In this document: piece after piece, positions 44,350-53,633 of the stretch | Numbering within the stretch: position 1 is the stretch's first letter | Layout of the letters: each line of letters begins with the position of its first letter | Assembly (NCBI GenBank): GCA_018238625.1 | Contig: JABCSY010000002.1 | Coordinates: forward strand, 1-64,000 | DNA length: 64,000 nt | Direction of reading: 5' to 3' | Source of the DNA: Promethearchaeota archaeon | Lineage (GTDB): Archaea; Asgardarchaeota; Lokiarchaeia; Sigyniarchaeales; SOKP01 | Translations under genes and position numbers: made by a program | Notes under the pieces: model-generated | Told to the model about the DNA's origin: nothing | The model's database searches: none | What the model saw: only the letters and a program-made list of their open reading frames with translations

Positions 44350-45159
44350 ATGGAAAATGAAGAAGATGAATTAATAGAAGAACCTCTTACAGATAATGAT
44401 GAAGCTGAAGAAATAGGTGAATTAGGTGGTGAGGAAGTTTCTCGGGAAGTTGTTGTGCCAGGAGAGGTATTGACAGAAGATACAAAAAATTTCTTACCAG
44501 GAAGAGGTACAATTTTAAATAAAAAAAGAACAAAAATAATATCTTTAAACATTGGTTTAAAGCAGATTAACAAAAATTACATTAATGTCATCCCTCTTAA
44601 AGGGTTTTATACGCCTCGAGCAGGAGATAAGATTATTGCTTTAGTTACAGATAAAAACCCAGTCAAATATAGATTAGATATTAACGCAAAAAAGGATGGG
44701 ATTTTAAAACCAAGAAATACAGTAAAAAGAGGAAAACCGAGAGGATTTAGAGGGGGAGGTTCAGATCATGAAACTCCTTCAACTGATAAGTATCAAATTG
44801 GAGATATATTAATTGTAAAGGTGCTTTCTGCGGATCGTCTAAATCAACCTGAATTAACAACCGTCGGTCAATATTTAGGCAAAAGAAGAGACGGCATTGT
44901 TATCTCAATCAATCCTCCAAAAATTCCACGAGTTATTGGACGTAGTGGTTCTATGATTAAAATGTTAAAAAATCTGACTAAAAGTAATATATTTGTAACG
45001 CAAAATGGGCGTATTTGGTTAAAAGGTGAAAATATTGCTTATGAAAGGTTATTAATTGACGCAATAAAGAAAATTGAAAGAGAAGCCCATACAGTCGGGC
45101 TAACGGACCGAATTTCAGAATATATTGATAACGAAAAAAAGATAAGAGGTATAAATTAA
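44350..45159 (+). CDS. rrp4: Exosome RNA-binding subunit Rrp4
   Basis: 269 residues. A very acidic N-terminal 45 residues (EDELIEEPLTDNDEAEE) precedes the NTD (PGEVLTEDTKNFLPGRGTI). Then an S1 domain (PRAGDKIIALVTDKNPVKYR) and a KH domain with PRVIGRSGSMIKML and GRIWLKGE. Rrp4 caps the Rrp41/42 ring and guides RNA in. A GTGATT ribosome-binding site lies 7 nt upstream. Its stop is followed immediately by the rrp41 ATG. A basic insert with GKPRGFRGGGSD (about residues 131-142) interrupts the S1 domain and is not usual for the family. Confidence 0.93.
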   Translation: MENEEDELIEEPLTDNDEAEEIGELGGEEVSREVVVPGEVLTEDTKNFLPGRGTILNKKRTKIISLNIGLKQINKNYINVIPLKGFYTPRAGDKIIALVTDKNPVKYRLDINAKKDGILKPRNTVKRGKPRGFRGGGSDHETPSTDKYQIGDILIVKVLSADRLNQPELTTVGQYLGKRRDGIVISINPPKIPRVIGRSGSMIKMLKNLTKSNIFVTQNGRIWLKGENIAYERLLIDAIKKIEREAHTVGLTDRISEYIDNEKKIRGIN

Positions 45160-45927
45160 ATGCCACTAATTATTAAAGATGAGTATCCAGAAAAATTATT
45201 TCGTGAAGATGGGAAGAGACTTGATGGTCGAGACAAAAATGAGTTAAGACCTATAAAAATGGAAGTAGGAGTACTAAAAAATGCAGATGGTTCAGCATAT
45301 TTAGAATGGGGTAATAATAAAGTTTTTTGTGCTGTTTACGGACCTAGAGATGTTCATCCTCATTATTTAGCGAAACCTGACAAAGGAATTTTAAGAGTTT
45401 TTTATAGAATGGCAACTTTTTCAGTGTTTGAGAGAAAACGCCCAGCTCCTGGACGTCGAGAAAAAGAGATCTCAATGGTATTAGGAGATTGCTTAGAACC
45501 TTTGCTGTTTCTTGAACTTTATCCTGGTAATTCGTTTGAGGTTTTTATTAACGTGATGGATGCTGATGGCGGAACACGATGTGCATGTGCCACAGTTGCT
45601 GCCTTAGCACTCGCTGATGCAGGGGTTCCTATGAGGAGTCTAGTAACAGCTGTTGCCGTAGGAAAAATCGATGGAGAATTAGTAACAGATTTATCAGGAA
45701 TAGAAGATAAAGCGGGTGATGCAGATTTACCGTGTGCGATAACATGGTTTAATGAGGAATTATCATTACTCCAATTCGATGGTAGTATGGATTTAAAAGA
45801 GTTTAACGAGAGTTTAACTCTTGCTAAAGATGCTCTAATAAAGATCCATGAAATGCAGTTAAACACGCTAAAAAATAAATATATTTCAATTCAAGAAGAA
45901 TATTCTGGAGGAAAGAATAAAAAATGA
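45160..45927 (+). CDS. rrp41: Exosome catalytic subunit Rrp41
   Basis: 255 residues of the RNase PH fold. Family motifs: DGKRLDGRDKNELRPIKME, ADGSAYLEWGNNKVFCAVYG, RRMATF-like FYRMATFSVFERKRPAP, GGTRCACATVAALALADAG and the active-site region GDADLPCA. Together with Rrp42 it forms the hexameric ring, and it supplies phosphate-dependent 3'-5' RNase activity. The last 4 bp overlap the rrp42 start, so translation is coupled. The product has a short charged tail. Confidence 0.95.
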   Translation: MPLIIKDEYPEKLFREDGKRLDGRDKNELRPIKMEVGVLKNADGSAYLEWGNNKVFCAVYGPRDVHPHYLAKPDKGILRVFYRMATFSVFERKRPAPGRREKEISMVLGDCLEPLLFLELYPGNSFEVFINVMDADGGTRCACATVAALALADAGVPMRSLVTAVAVGKIDGELVTDLSGIEDKAGDADLPCAITWFNEELSLLQFDGSMDLKEFNESLTLAKDALIKIHEMQLNTLKNKYISIQEEYSGGKNKK

Positions 45928-46748
45928 TGAATACAAAACGCGTAATCTCAACAATAGAAAAGAATTACATTCTCAATAATTTGAGGAAAGAAGAAAGAAT
46001 TGACGGTAGAGGACTTTGGGAATATCGAGATTGGACTATAAAACCAGATGTTATCGCTTCAGCAGAAGGATCTGCTGACGTCACATTAGGAGATACTAGA
46101 ATAATTACGGGGTTAAAATACGATGTAGGAACCCCATTTCCAGACATTCCTGAAGAAGGCGTTTGTACTTTTATGGCGGAACTGCTACCTTTAGCTTCCC
46201 CCATATTTGAGAGGGGACCTCCAAGTGAACAATCAATTGAACTTGCTCGTGTTGTTGACAGAGGAATTCGACATGCAGACTGCGTCCAAACAAAAAAATT
46301 ATGTATAAAAGCAAATAAAGCGGTATATATTTTATTTCTAGATCTATATATTATTAATTATTCGGGGAATTTAATTGATGCAGGTGGTATAAGTTCGTTA
46401 ACTGCATTAATTTCAAGTCACATTCCCGAAGGAAAATGGGTGGACGATCAAATTGAATGGACGGGCAAATATTTAACCGGAGAAACTATTGTAAATGAAC
46501 TACCAATTGTTACAACATTTGGAAAAATCGGCGATGTCATATTTTTAGACCCTACTTTACCAGAAGAACTAGTGAGTGATGGAAGAATCTCCATTTCTGT
46601 TACAGAAGATAATGTAGTATCTATTCAAAAAAGTGGTCTTGCTACATTTTCTTTAGAAGAAATAAATATGTTGTCCAAGAAATCTATGGAGATAGGTAAA
46701 AAAATTAGGAAGGAATTAAATCTTTGGCAATACAAAGTTAAATATTAA
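45924..46748 (+). CDS. rrp42: Exosome structural subunit Rrp42
   Basis: 274 residues. The RNase PH fold without catalytic residues: RIDGRGLWEYRDWTIKPDV, EGSADVTLGDTRIITGLKYD, PLASPIFERGPPSEQSIELA and DAGGISSLTALIS. It pairs with Rrp41 in the exosome ring. A second ATG three bases downstream is equally possible. It ends this part of the cluster; in many archaea rpl37ae follows directly, but here two minus-strand genes intervene before it at 50753. Confidence 0.95.
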   Translation: MMNTKRVISTIEKNYILNNLRKEERIDGRGLWEYRDWTIKPDVIASAEGSADVTLGDTRIITGLKYDVGTPFPDIPEEGVCTFMAELLPLASPIFERGPPSEQSIELARVVDRGIRHADCVQTKKLCIKANKAVYILFLDLYIINYSGNLIDAGGISSLTALISSHIPEGKWVDDQIEWTGKYLTGETIVNELPIVTTFGKIGDVIFLDPTLPEELVSDGRISISVTEDNVVSIQKSGLATFSLEEINMLSKKSMEIGKKIRKELNLWQYKVKY

Positions 46749-46815
46749 AACTTTTTTTAATTGTATTTTTTTTTTAATTTTTTCTGTTTTAAATGTTTTT
46801 TGAGATTATTTTGTA

Positions 46816-47793
46816 TTAAAATTGTTGTTTTCTATCTTTTCTTAGAGTTTCAAACGTGCCATATCCTCCCGAAATTCCATCAAGTTCAAAAGTTCCAAAT
46901 GCTTGTACTAAGATTGATTGATTACCCTCATTATCTTGAAAATTGACGGGGATAATTGTGCCTACATCAGCCTTGAGTATATGTCGATCGCCGAGATTGT
47001 CGATCAATTCTAACTCTGAACTTATAGGTAAAATTCCATCTTGTTGAAATTTTTGATCTATTATTCTTAGCGTCTTTAAAGGAATATTTTTTCCATCTTT
47101 AAATAAAAACCCACCCGTAGATAATCTGCCATCATTAGTAATAATCGCAGCAGGATTAATTGCTAAATTTTCGTTAAACCAAACTACGTAATAAAACCAA
47201 TCTCCAATACCAGTCCAATCTCTTACCCCATAAGTGTGATCTCTTTGTCCTAAAACCCGATTAATGTGAAAAATTTCATCACCAACTTTTAATTCCCCGG
47301 AAACAAGTCCTATTTGTTCCCAATGTTTATCTCCTGATTTTTTACCGATCTCTAGCGATTCTGGAGTCATATATTTGCTATATTCGTATGGTTCGTTGAT
47401 AGGATTAAACGAAAAATCCATTTCAATCGATTGGACTTTTAAAATGAGTTTTGGGTTTTCACGCACTTTTGGTAAGTCTAACGAGTTCTTTACAAAAACC
47501 ATATTACCTTTAAATTTATAATTCCAATTTCCATCTAATTGCCAACCATGTACCATTCCTTTTACTTTAAGAGCATCTGAATAATCCTTTTTTTTAATCT
47601 GTTGGTGATATCCTGCTACGGAACCATCAGGCAGAAAAAGAAAGAAAAAAGTCATACCCTCCTGTTTATTTGGTTTAAAACCAATTCTAGACATGCCCCC
47701 CAATTTGTCCTTTTTACTGTAAAAAACAAAATAATAACTTTCGTTCCATTCAGGATGTTTGGTTGATTTATCTATGTGAGTTATTTTTTCCAT
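46816..47793 (-). CDS. Lipocalin-like (CrtC/AttH-type) beta-barrel protein
   Basis: 325 residues, almost all beta strand. Repeated aromatic and Gly-Asp patterns (HGWQLDGNWNYKFKGN, INRVLGQRDHTYGVRDW, GDWFYYVVWFNE) recall the CrtC/AttH double-lipocalin fold, in which an RDH/S-x-G-x-R loop is conserved. A carotenoid hydratase role is not supported. The gene follows the dikinase gene by 19 bp on the minus strand, so the two are likely one operon and may handle a shared hydrophobic substrate. No signal peptide, so cytoplasmic. Confidence 0.65.
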   Translation of the reverse strand: MEKITHIDKSTKHPEWNESYYFVFYSKKDKLGGMSRIGFKPNKQEGMTFFFLFLPDGSVAGYHQQIKKKDYSDALKVKGMVHGWQLDGNWNYKFKGNMVFVKNSLDLPKVRENPKLILKVQSIEMDFSFNPINEPYEYSKYMTPESLEIGKKSGDKHWEQIGLVSGELKVGDEIFHINRVLGQRDHTYGVRDWTGIGDWFYYVVWFNENLAINPAAIITNDGRLSTGGFLFKDGKNIPLKTLRIIDQKFQQDGILPISSELELIDNLGDRHILKADVGTIIPVNFQDNEGNQSILVQAFGTFELDGISGGYGTFETLRKDRKQQF

Positions 47794-47812
47794 TTTTTAT
47801 TTTAAACCTTTG

Positions 47813-50551
47813 TTAATTTTTAATTGTAACAATTCCATTATAGCCATTAATATTTACAATTTGACCGTTTTTAAAGAGTTTACAGGCGTTTGGAACGTTT
47901 GTAACTGCAGGTATACCATATTCCCGAGCTACTACTGCACCATGACTAAGTATCCCTCCCGTTTCAGTGATAAGACCGCCTATTTTTGAAAATACAGGAG
48001 TCCACCCTGGATCTGTTCGAGGTACTACAAGGATCTCGTTTGCTTTAACTGTAGAGATTTGATTAATAGTTCGAATTATGTGAATTTTCCCAGTAATTAT
48101 TCCATGGCTTGCTGGTATTCCTTGGATAATTGAACTATCTTTTGAGTACTTTAAAACATCGTTAAATTCATGGGAATCTAAAAGAAATTTTGGAGGAACT
48201 TCATGCTCAAATTTTAGAAAATCTCTTTTTCTACTACTGAGTTCAATCTGTAATTTGGACAATTCGCTCTCATTAAATCTATGATGTAATAAATCTTCAA
48301 TCTCTTTTTTTTTTAGAAAAAATATATCATTTGACTCCTTTAGAATTCCCTCATTAGTAAATAGTTTTCCTATTTCTAAAAAAACCATCCGATTTCTTGT
48401 AATCCAGCGATCCAAGTTAAATCTCTGATTTTCTCTAAAGATTATGTATAACCGGCTTAGTTTTAAAATAACACTTAAGATTTTCCATTTTATAAAACCA
48501 AATCGTTGCGATCTAATTTTGTATTCAACTATCTTCTCAAATTTTTCTTGGATCTCACAGCTGAAAAAGTTTTTACTAGTTTTTGCATGTGTTGTTTCTG
48601 TGGTTAATGATTTTAAGATATTAAATATGTGAATCATTGGTTTTTCGCTCCAACGGGGGTAATATGGCTCTCTAGTGAATCCACGATCGCCAAATTTCTT
48701 TAAAAAATTATCCAATTCTAATAGAAAATTGTTAATTTGTGAATTTTTTTCATGTTTTAGCAGGTCATAAATATTTTCAGATTTATTGTCGAGTATTATT
48801 GACTTTAAGTTAGAGTCATCTTGAATTAAGGCCGCTAATGAATGAATTCCCTCATTAGTTTCAGTTAACTTATGTTTTAAGCCTGATATTAAAACGGGAT
48901 AATATAGTAATGATTCATTTTTCCCTAGAAAACGAGTTAGAAGATATTGTGTCATTAAATTCATTCCAATATTATGAACGGGGATCCCATACCTTACTAA
49001 ACAGAAATGAGGAACCATTGCACGATTGAGATCTTCTGCAAGTGAAAATAAAGCCAGCCCATCGCTTGTATCTTCAATTTTTTTGAATTTTAAATCAAAA
49101 TTTATGCAAAACGGATTAAATATCATATTAGTCCACTCATCGTATTTTACCGCAGTTTTAGTAATGCTACCATCAGGATCATAAAACATTACTCGAATTT
49201 CTGCAATCACACGATTCTTAATATGGAAAGGAAGGTTTTTAATTGTTTCTTTACCGTAGTATCCATAACCATCTGGAAAGTAATTTAAAAGATCTTCGTT
49301 TCGTAACATATTTGGAATTTCATTTTCTACTTTAAGTTTAAGAACATTTAAATTGAAATACACGTGACCATTATAAAGCTTTAAAAGCTTATTATCTATA
49401 TTTTCATAGCCCAAAATACTATTAAGCTCGATATTAACAATTTTGGTTAAATTATCTCCTAATAATTCGAAAAAGAGAGGACTAACAGGATCATTCCAAT
49501 AATCGTCGCTATAGCCTCGACTCCACATTTTTTTTTCTCTGATTTTTAAGGGACTCATTGAAGTTATAGGGCGCGATTGAAGAAGATAAATGCGATCGTC
49601 TTGATCTATAGCCCATTCTATGTCTTGAGGCTTTCCTCCAAAGATATTTTCAATTTTGCCCCCAATTCTAGCAAGTTTAACAATGATCTTGTCTGATAGA
49701 GAAGATTCCCTGCTTTTTTGTTCGGAGAGGAGTCTTTGCTCGATACCACTATCTCCATTAGTCTCTTTTGAAAAAATGGCAAATTCTTTTTTTCCTATTC
49801 TTTTGTCAATGACTCTAAATACTTTTTTTCCTTTTGTAAGTATTTTTTGAACAATGTATTGATCTGGATTAATCTGACCAGACATTAAGGATTCTCCTAA
49901 TCCAAAATTAGATTCAATAAGAATTTCTGAAATATCCGATGTAATAGGATTAGCTGTAAATAAAACTCCTGCAGATTTTGGTGAAATCATTTTTTGAACA
50001 ATGGTTGCAATTTTAACATTGTTATGAGGTATCATATTCTTTATCCTATAAGATATTGCTCTACCCGTCCAAAGAGATGCATAGCACTGTTTAATGTGAT
50101 GAAGAATCTGCTTGAACCCTTTAAGATTTAAATAAGTATCATATTGACCCGCAAATGAAGCTTCTGGTAAATCTTCTGCTGTAGCCGACGATCTTACGGC
50201 AACATAATAAGTTTCATAATGAGGATACTTAGCAGAGATTTCATTGGTGAGTTCAATAGGAAGTGGACTACCCTCAATAGCGTTTTGAATTGATTTCGCT
50301 GCTGCTTCAATAGAGGCATAATCATTATCTGTGATTTTATTTAGTGAATCTTGGATAATATTATCAAGCTTATTACGCACTAGAAATAATGAGTAAGCCG
50401 AAGTTTTTATGACGTATCCTTCTGGAACATAAAAATCATTTGCCATTAGAAAGCTGAGATTAGCGGCTTTACTACCGATATTTTTAACATCATCAGTTAA
50501 TATTTCAGTTAAATTTATTGTAAAAGGACCATCTACAACCAAATAAATCAC
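47813..50551 (-). CDS. Rifampicin phosphotransferase-like / PEP-synthase-like ATP dikinase
   Basis: 912 residues from a GTG at 50551; a TTG at 50542 with GGTGAT just upstream is an alternative. The N-terminal ATP-grasp domain has GSKAANLSFL, VAVRSSATAEDLPEASFAGQ and AGVLFTANPITSD. A large middle domain (about 335-800) has GYSDDYWNDPVSPLFFELLG and FGDRGFTREPYYPRW. The C-terminal swivelling domain has GGILSHGAVVAREYGIPAV with the phospho-histidine. There is no PEP/pyruvate TIM barrel, so the architecture is that of rifampicin phosphotransferase, not PEP synthase. It should transfer phosphate from ATP to an unknown substrate. Confidence 0.82.
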   Translation of the reverse strand: MIYLVVDGPFTINLTEILTDDVKNIGSKAANLSFLMANDFYVPEGYVIKTSAYSLFLVRNKLDNIIQDSLNKITDNDYASIEAAAKSIQNAIEGSPLPIELTNEISAKYPHYETYYVAVRSSATAEDLPEASFAGQYDTYLNLKGFKQILHHIKQCYASLWTGRAISYRIKNMIPHNNVKIATIVQKMISPKSAGVLFTANPITSDISEILIESNFGLGESLMSGQINPDQYIVQKILTKGKKVFRVIDKRIGKKEFAIFSKETNGDSGIEQRLLSEQKSRESSLSDKIIVKLARIGGKIENIFGGKPQDIEWAIDQDDRIYLLQSRPITSMSPLKIREKKMWSRGYSDDYWNDPVSPLFFELLGDNLTKIVNIELNSILGYENIDNKLLKLYNGHVYFNLNVLKLKVENEIPNMLRNEDLLNYFPDGYGYYGKETIKNLPFHIKNRVIAEIRVMFYDPDGSITKTAVKYDEWTNMIFNPFCINFDLKFKKIEDTSDGLALFSLAEDLNRAMVPHFCLVRYGIPVHNIGMNLMTQYLLTRFLGKNESLLYYPVLISGLKHKLTETNEGIHSLAALIQDDSNLKSIILDNKSENIYDLLKHEKNSQINNFLLELDNFLKKFGDRGFTREPYYPRWSEKPMIHIFNILKSLTTETTHAKTSKNFFSCEIQEKFEKIVEYKIRSQRFGFIKWKILSVILKLSRLYIIFRENQRFNLDRWITRNRMVFLEIGKLFTNEGILKESNDIFFLKKKEIEDLLHHRFNESELSKLQIELSSRKRDFLKFEHEVPPKFLLDSHEFNDVLKYSKDSSIIQGIPASHGIITGKIHIIRTINQISTVKANEILVVPRTDPGWTPVFSKIGGLITETGGILSHGAVVAREYGIPAVTNVPNACKLFKNGQIVNINGYNGIVTIKN

Positions 50552-50752
50552 CCATGAAATTTAGGATATAATTTTAAGTTTAAAATTAAAATCTTTAATA
50601 CATCTTTGTTTAAAATTATTTATAAAAGTTAATTTAACCTAGCCTACAAATTAACGAATTTAGGGGAAATTGATTTTTCTTAATTGGAAAAATTTAAAGT
50701 TTATAGTAGTTTTTATTTAAACACAACATATTAAAAGAAATTAGTGATATTA

Positions 50753-51046
50753 ATGGGTAAAACGAAAAAAACCGGTCTTTCAGCCACTTTTGGAGCTCGC
50801 TATGGCTCTAATGTTCGCAAGAAATGGAGACTAATCATGGAAAAGCAAAAAGGGGGAAATTTAAAATGCCCTCGATGCGAAACAAAAGGATCGATCCATA
50901 GAATTTCGACTGGTATATGGTATTGCAGAAAATGTAGTGCTAAATTTACAGGAGGGGCATATAACACCCAAACACCTCGAGGCGCAGAGTCCTTTAGAAT
51001 AGCGAAGCGAAAACAAAGAGAATCAGAAGTAATTGAAGAACAATGA
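50753..51046 (+). CDS. rpl37ae: Ribosomal protein L37Ae (eL43)
   Basis: 97 residues from the ATG at 50753, with GTGAT upstream. The zinc ribbon CPRCETKGSIHRISTGIWYC ends with CRKCSAKFTGGAY, and FGARYGSNVRKKW at the start is typical of eL43. It belongs to the 50S subunit. The next gene (pcc1) overlaps its end by 4 bp, as in the usual archaeal order L37Ae-(RpoP)-Pcc1-prefoldin beta; RpoP is not seen here. The 200 bp upstream is AT-rich and probably contains its promoter. Confidence 0.95.
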   Translation: MGKTKKTGLSATFGARYGSNVRKKWRLIMEKQKGGNLKCPRCETKGSIHRISTGIWYCRKCSAKFTGGAYNTQTPRGAESFRIAKRKQRESEVIEEQ

Positions 51047-51312
51047 ATAATGATAATTTTTTTACAATAAAATCTACTTTAGAGCTTAAATTTAAAACTT
51101 CTAAACTGTGTGATATTTCTTATAACTCATTTTTACCCGAATTTAACATAGTAAAATCGAAAAGATCTACTATAGAGATGAAAAAAGAGGAATATTCGTT
51201 AATATTTCAAATTAATAGCAACGATATCACTGCTTTCAGGGCAAGTATTAATGAGATAATCAGTTTTGGAAAGGTTATTGATAATACGCTAAAAATTGTT
51301 GAAAATTCGTAA
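51043..51312 (+). CDS. pcc1: KEOPS complex subunit Pcc1
   Basis: 89 residues. The fold of two helices on a sheet is suggested by LELKFKTSKLCDISYNSFLP, the strand YSLIFQINSNDITAFRASINE and the final helix IISFGKVIDNTLKIVE; DxxAxRAxxNs is the Pcc1 hallmark. In KEOPS it dimerises and binds Kae1 for t6A modification of tRNA. It overlaps rpl37ae by 4 bp and lies before prefoldin beta, the normal archaeal location. Two more t6A genes (Cgi121 and Sua5) are 4-6 kb downstream. Confidence 0.88.
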   Translation: MNNDNFFTIKSTLELKFKTSKLCDISYNSFLPEFNIVKSKRSTIEMKKEEYSLIFQINSNDITAFRASINEIISFGKVIDNTLKIVENS

Positions 51313-51370
51313 ATTTCATATTAGAAATTTCATTTTTCTATAAAATATAAAAAATATTATGTGATTATCA

Positions 51371-51727
51371 TTGACAATAAATTACGAATCCTTAAACGAA
51401 GAAACAAAGAAGAAATTTCAAACTCTATCTCAATTTGGTCAAACTTTAGAGATCCTTACACAACAGAAGTTACAAATTGATAGTAATATTAGAGAAACAG
51501 AACTAGCGATAGAAAATCTTACTGAAGCTACTCCAGATACTCCGGTTTACAAAAGTATTGGTGGCGTGATGGTAAAAAGTACTCGAGATAAACTGCTTGA
51601 CGAGAAAAATACTAATAAAGAAACTCTAACTATGCAATCTAAAACGCTTGCTCAAAAGATCGAAAGAACTAAGAGTACTTTTGAGAGCATGCAGAAATCT
51701 CTTCAAGAAGATTTACAAAATCAATAA
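51371..51727 (+). CDS. pfdB: Prefoldin subunit beta
   Basis: 118 residues from a TTG, with GTGAT five bases upstream. A central beta hairpin (PVYKSIGGVMVKSTRDKL) joins two long coiled-coil helices (QTLSQFGQTLEILTQQKLQI and LDEKNTNKETLTMQSKTLAQ), the layout of beta-class prefoldins. It makes a hexameric chaperone with prefoldin alpha, which is not in the window. It belongs to the rpl37ae-pcc1 cluster. The next gene begins 17 bp after its stop. Confidence 0.93.
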   Translation: MTINYESLNEETKKKFQTLSQFGQTLEILTQQKLQIDSNIRETELAIENLTEATPDTPVYKSIGGVMVKSTRDKLLDEKNTNKETLTMQSKTLAQKIERTKSTFESMQKSLQEDLQNQ

Positions 51728-51743
51728 TATATTCAATATTTTT

Positions 51744-52751
51744 ATGCTTAATACTAAAAAAGATGATTTTTTAAGTTATTTAAAGGGAAAAAATCTCTTA
51801 ATTACCACTCATGATTCAGCTGATCTTGACGGTTTTGTGTCTGTTATAGTTTTAAAATTCTTTTTTGAGAATTTTTTCTCAAATCAAAATATATATTTAA
51901 CCTTCTCAAAATTATCTAAATATACTCAAAATTTTGTTGTAAAATTTCTCCAAAAATTTCCAGACTTTAATTTTCCCTCTAAAAATGACGAAAACTTCTC
52001 GGATATTGACATTATAGTTATTGTCGACACAAATAATATAGAACAAATAAAATTGTCAAGCGCATTAAATTTAGAAGTCCCCTTTATTTTTGTAGATCAT
52101 CATTTAGATTTAAAAAAGAATTATGGAAGAAACATAACATCGTTAAATTTAATATTTGAAAATTATTCTTCGACAGCAGAGATAATATTAGAGTTAATTG
52201 ATAATTACGACTTCAATCTTCCAATCCCATACAAATATCTTTTAATATCGGCAATATTAACCGATTCAGGGTTTCTTAAATATGGAAATACCGAGACTAT
52301 CAAGCATTTATTGAATATTTTGCAAAATGGAATAGATTTTCAAGATGTTCTACCATTATTAGAGAATGAAACCGATATTTCTAAAAAAATTGCAAACATT
52401 AAAGGGTTGCAAAGAGCTAAACTAATTCGAGCTGACAGTTGGTTAATTGGTATTTCACATGTTAGTAGTTTTAGCGCCTCCGTTGCTTCAACTTTAATAA
52501 AAGTTGGATTTGATGTTGGAATTGTTTATACAAAAGAAAAATCTAAGTATAGAATCAGCGCTCGAGCAAAAAAAAATGTATGTTTAAAAACGGGGTTGCA
52601 TCTTGGGAAAGTTTTTAATGGAATAAGTAATGTAGATGGTGGCGGGCATGATGGCGCTGCGACTTTAAACGGTGAAAATGATTTAGAGCGTACTCTTAAC
52701 GAAATAATAGATTCTATAAAACGAACTTTAATTAATTATAAACCGTTATAA
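51744..52751 (+). CDS. DHH-family phosphoesterase (RecJ/NrnA-like)
   Basis: 335 residues from the ATG at 51744; the frame is open further upstream inside prefoldin, but those codons are not DHH-like. DHH motifs: I THDSADLDGF, II IVIVDTNN, III VDHHLD; then the DHHA1 domain with GISHVSSFSASVAS and the terminal GGGHDGAA. Such enzymes hydrolyse short oligonucleotides or cyclic dinucleotides with Mn2+. The archaeal version next to prefoldin is common. All metal ligands are seen. Confidence 0.88.
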   Translation: MLNTKKDDFLSYLKGKNLLITTHDSADLDGFVSVIVLKFFFENFFSNQNIYLTFSKLSKYTQNFVVKFLQKFPDFNFPSKNDENFSDIDIIVIVDTNNIEQIKLSSALNLEVPFIFVDHHLDLKKNYGRNITSLNLIFENYSSTAEIILELIDNYDFNLPIPYKYLLISAILTDSGFLKYGNTETIKHLLNILQNGIDFQDVLPLLENETDISKKIANIKGLQRAKLIRADSWLIGISHVSSFSASVASTLIKVGFDVGIVYTKEKSKYRISARAKKNVCLKTGLHLGKVFNGISNVDGGGHDGAATLNGENDLERTLNEIIDSIKRTLINYKPL

Positions 52752-52781
52752 AGCAAATAGATATGTAGATATCCTTATATA

Positions 52782-53621
52782 ATGAGCCTAATTAAATTTA
52801 GCAATTTTCATTTTCGATACAAAGGAAATGAAGAATATGCTTTAAATAATATTAATTTAAAAATTGAATCTAACAAATTTATTTTGTTAGCCGGAGAGAC
52901 TGGATCTGGAAAAACTTCGTTAATCAGATGCATGAATGGCTTAATCCCCCAATTTTATGCGGGTTATTATAAGGGATCTGTGGAAATCTCAGGAAAAAAT
53001 ACAACTGAAACATCTATATCAAAATTATCTAAAGATATTGGAATTGTATTTCAAAACCCTGAAAACCAATTAATTGCAATGAATGTAGAACACGAAATTG
53101 CTTTTGGTTTGGAAAACCTTGGAATTTCGAGGGATGTTATTAAAGAAAGAATTGAAGAAGTTGTAAAAATAACTGAAATTGAAAACATAATGGATAAAGC
53201 ACCTTTTGAGATCAGTGGCGGTGAGCAACAACGAGTTGCTATTGCTTCAATTTTAGTATTAGAGCCAAAAATTATCGTTCTAGACGAGCCTACCGCAAAT
53301 TTAGACCCTTTTTTTGCTCAAAAAATTATTACTTTATTGAAAAAAATTCAAATTGAAAAGAAAATTACAGTTATAATTAGCGAACATCGAATGGATTTGA
53401 TTGTCCCAATTGTGGACGATATAATCTTGATGAAAGAAGGTGAAGTTATCGCTTACGACGAAAAAGATAAAATAACTAGTGATGACATTTTTGAGAATTT
53501 AAATATTAATAAACCAAAAATATATTCAATTTTTAATAAATTGAAAAAAAGAAATTTATTTGGGCAAAATATTCCAATATCGATTCAAGATGCTATTAAT
53601 TTATTAAAAACTATTAATTAA
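52782..53621 (+). CDS. ecfA1: ECF transporter ATPase (EcfA1/CbiO-like)
   Basis: 279 residues. Walker A LAGETGSGKTSLIRCMNGL, Q-loop FQNPENQLIA, signature ISGGEQQRVAIASILVL, Walker B KIIVLDEPTANLD and switch His (ISEHRMD). The Q-loop FQNPENQ is typical of ECF ATPases. It pairs with the next ATPase and the EcfT membrane protein to energise uptake of a vitamin or metal by a substrate-binding S protein. No S-component gene lies beside them. The gene is first of a tight three-gene set starting 30 bp after the DHH gene. Confidence 0.92.
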   Translation: MSLIKFSNFHFRYKGNEEYALNNINLKIESNKFILLAGETGSGKTSLIRCMNGLIPQFYAGYYKGSVEISGKNTTETSISKLSKDIGIVFQNPENQLIAMNVEHEIAFGLENLGISRDVIKERIEEVVKITEIENIMDKAPFEISGGEQQRVAIASILVLEPKIIVLDEPTANLDPFFAQKIITLLKKIQIEKKITVIISEHRMDLIVPIVDDIILMKEGEVIAYDEKDKITSDDIFENLNINKPKIYSIFNKLKKRNLFGQNIPISIQDAINLLKTIN

Positions 53622-53633
53622 ATTTGAAAGGTT

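Noticed and set aside
51648-51743. Longer N terminus of the DHH protein (start at 51648)
   Set aside because: The added 32 residues lie inside prefoldin beta in another frame and are unlike DHH proteins; the ATG at 51744 fits.
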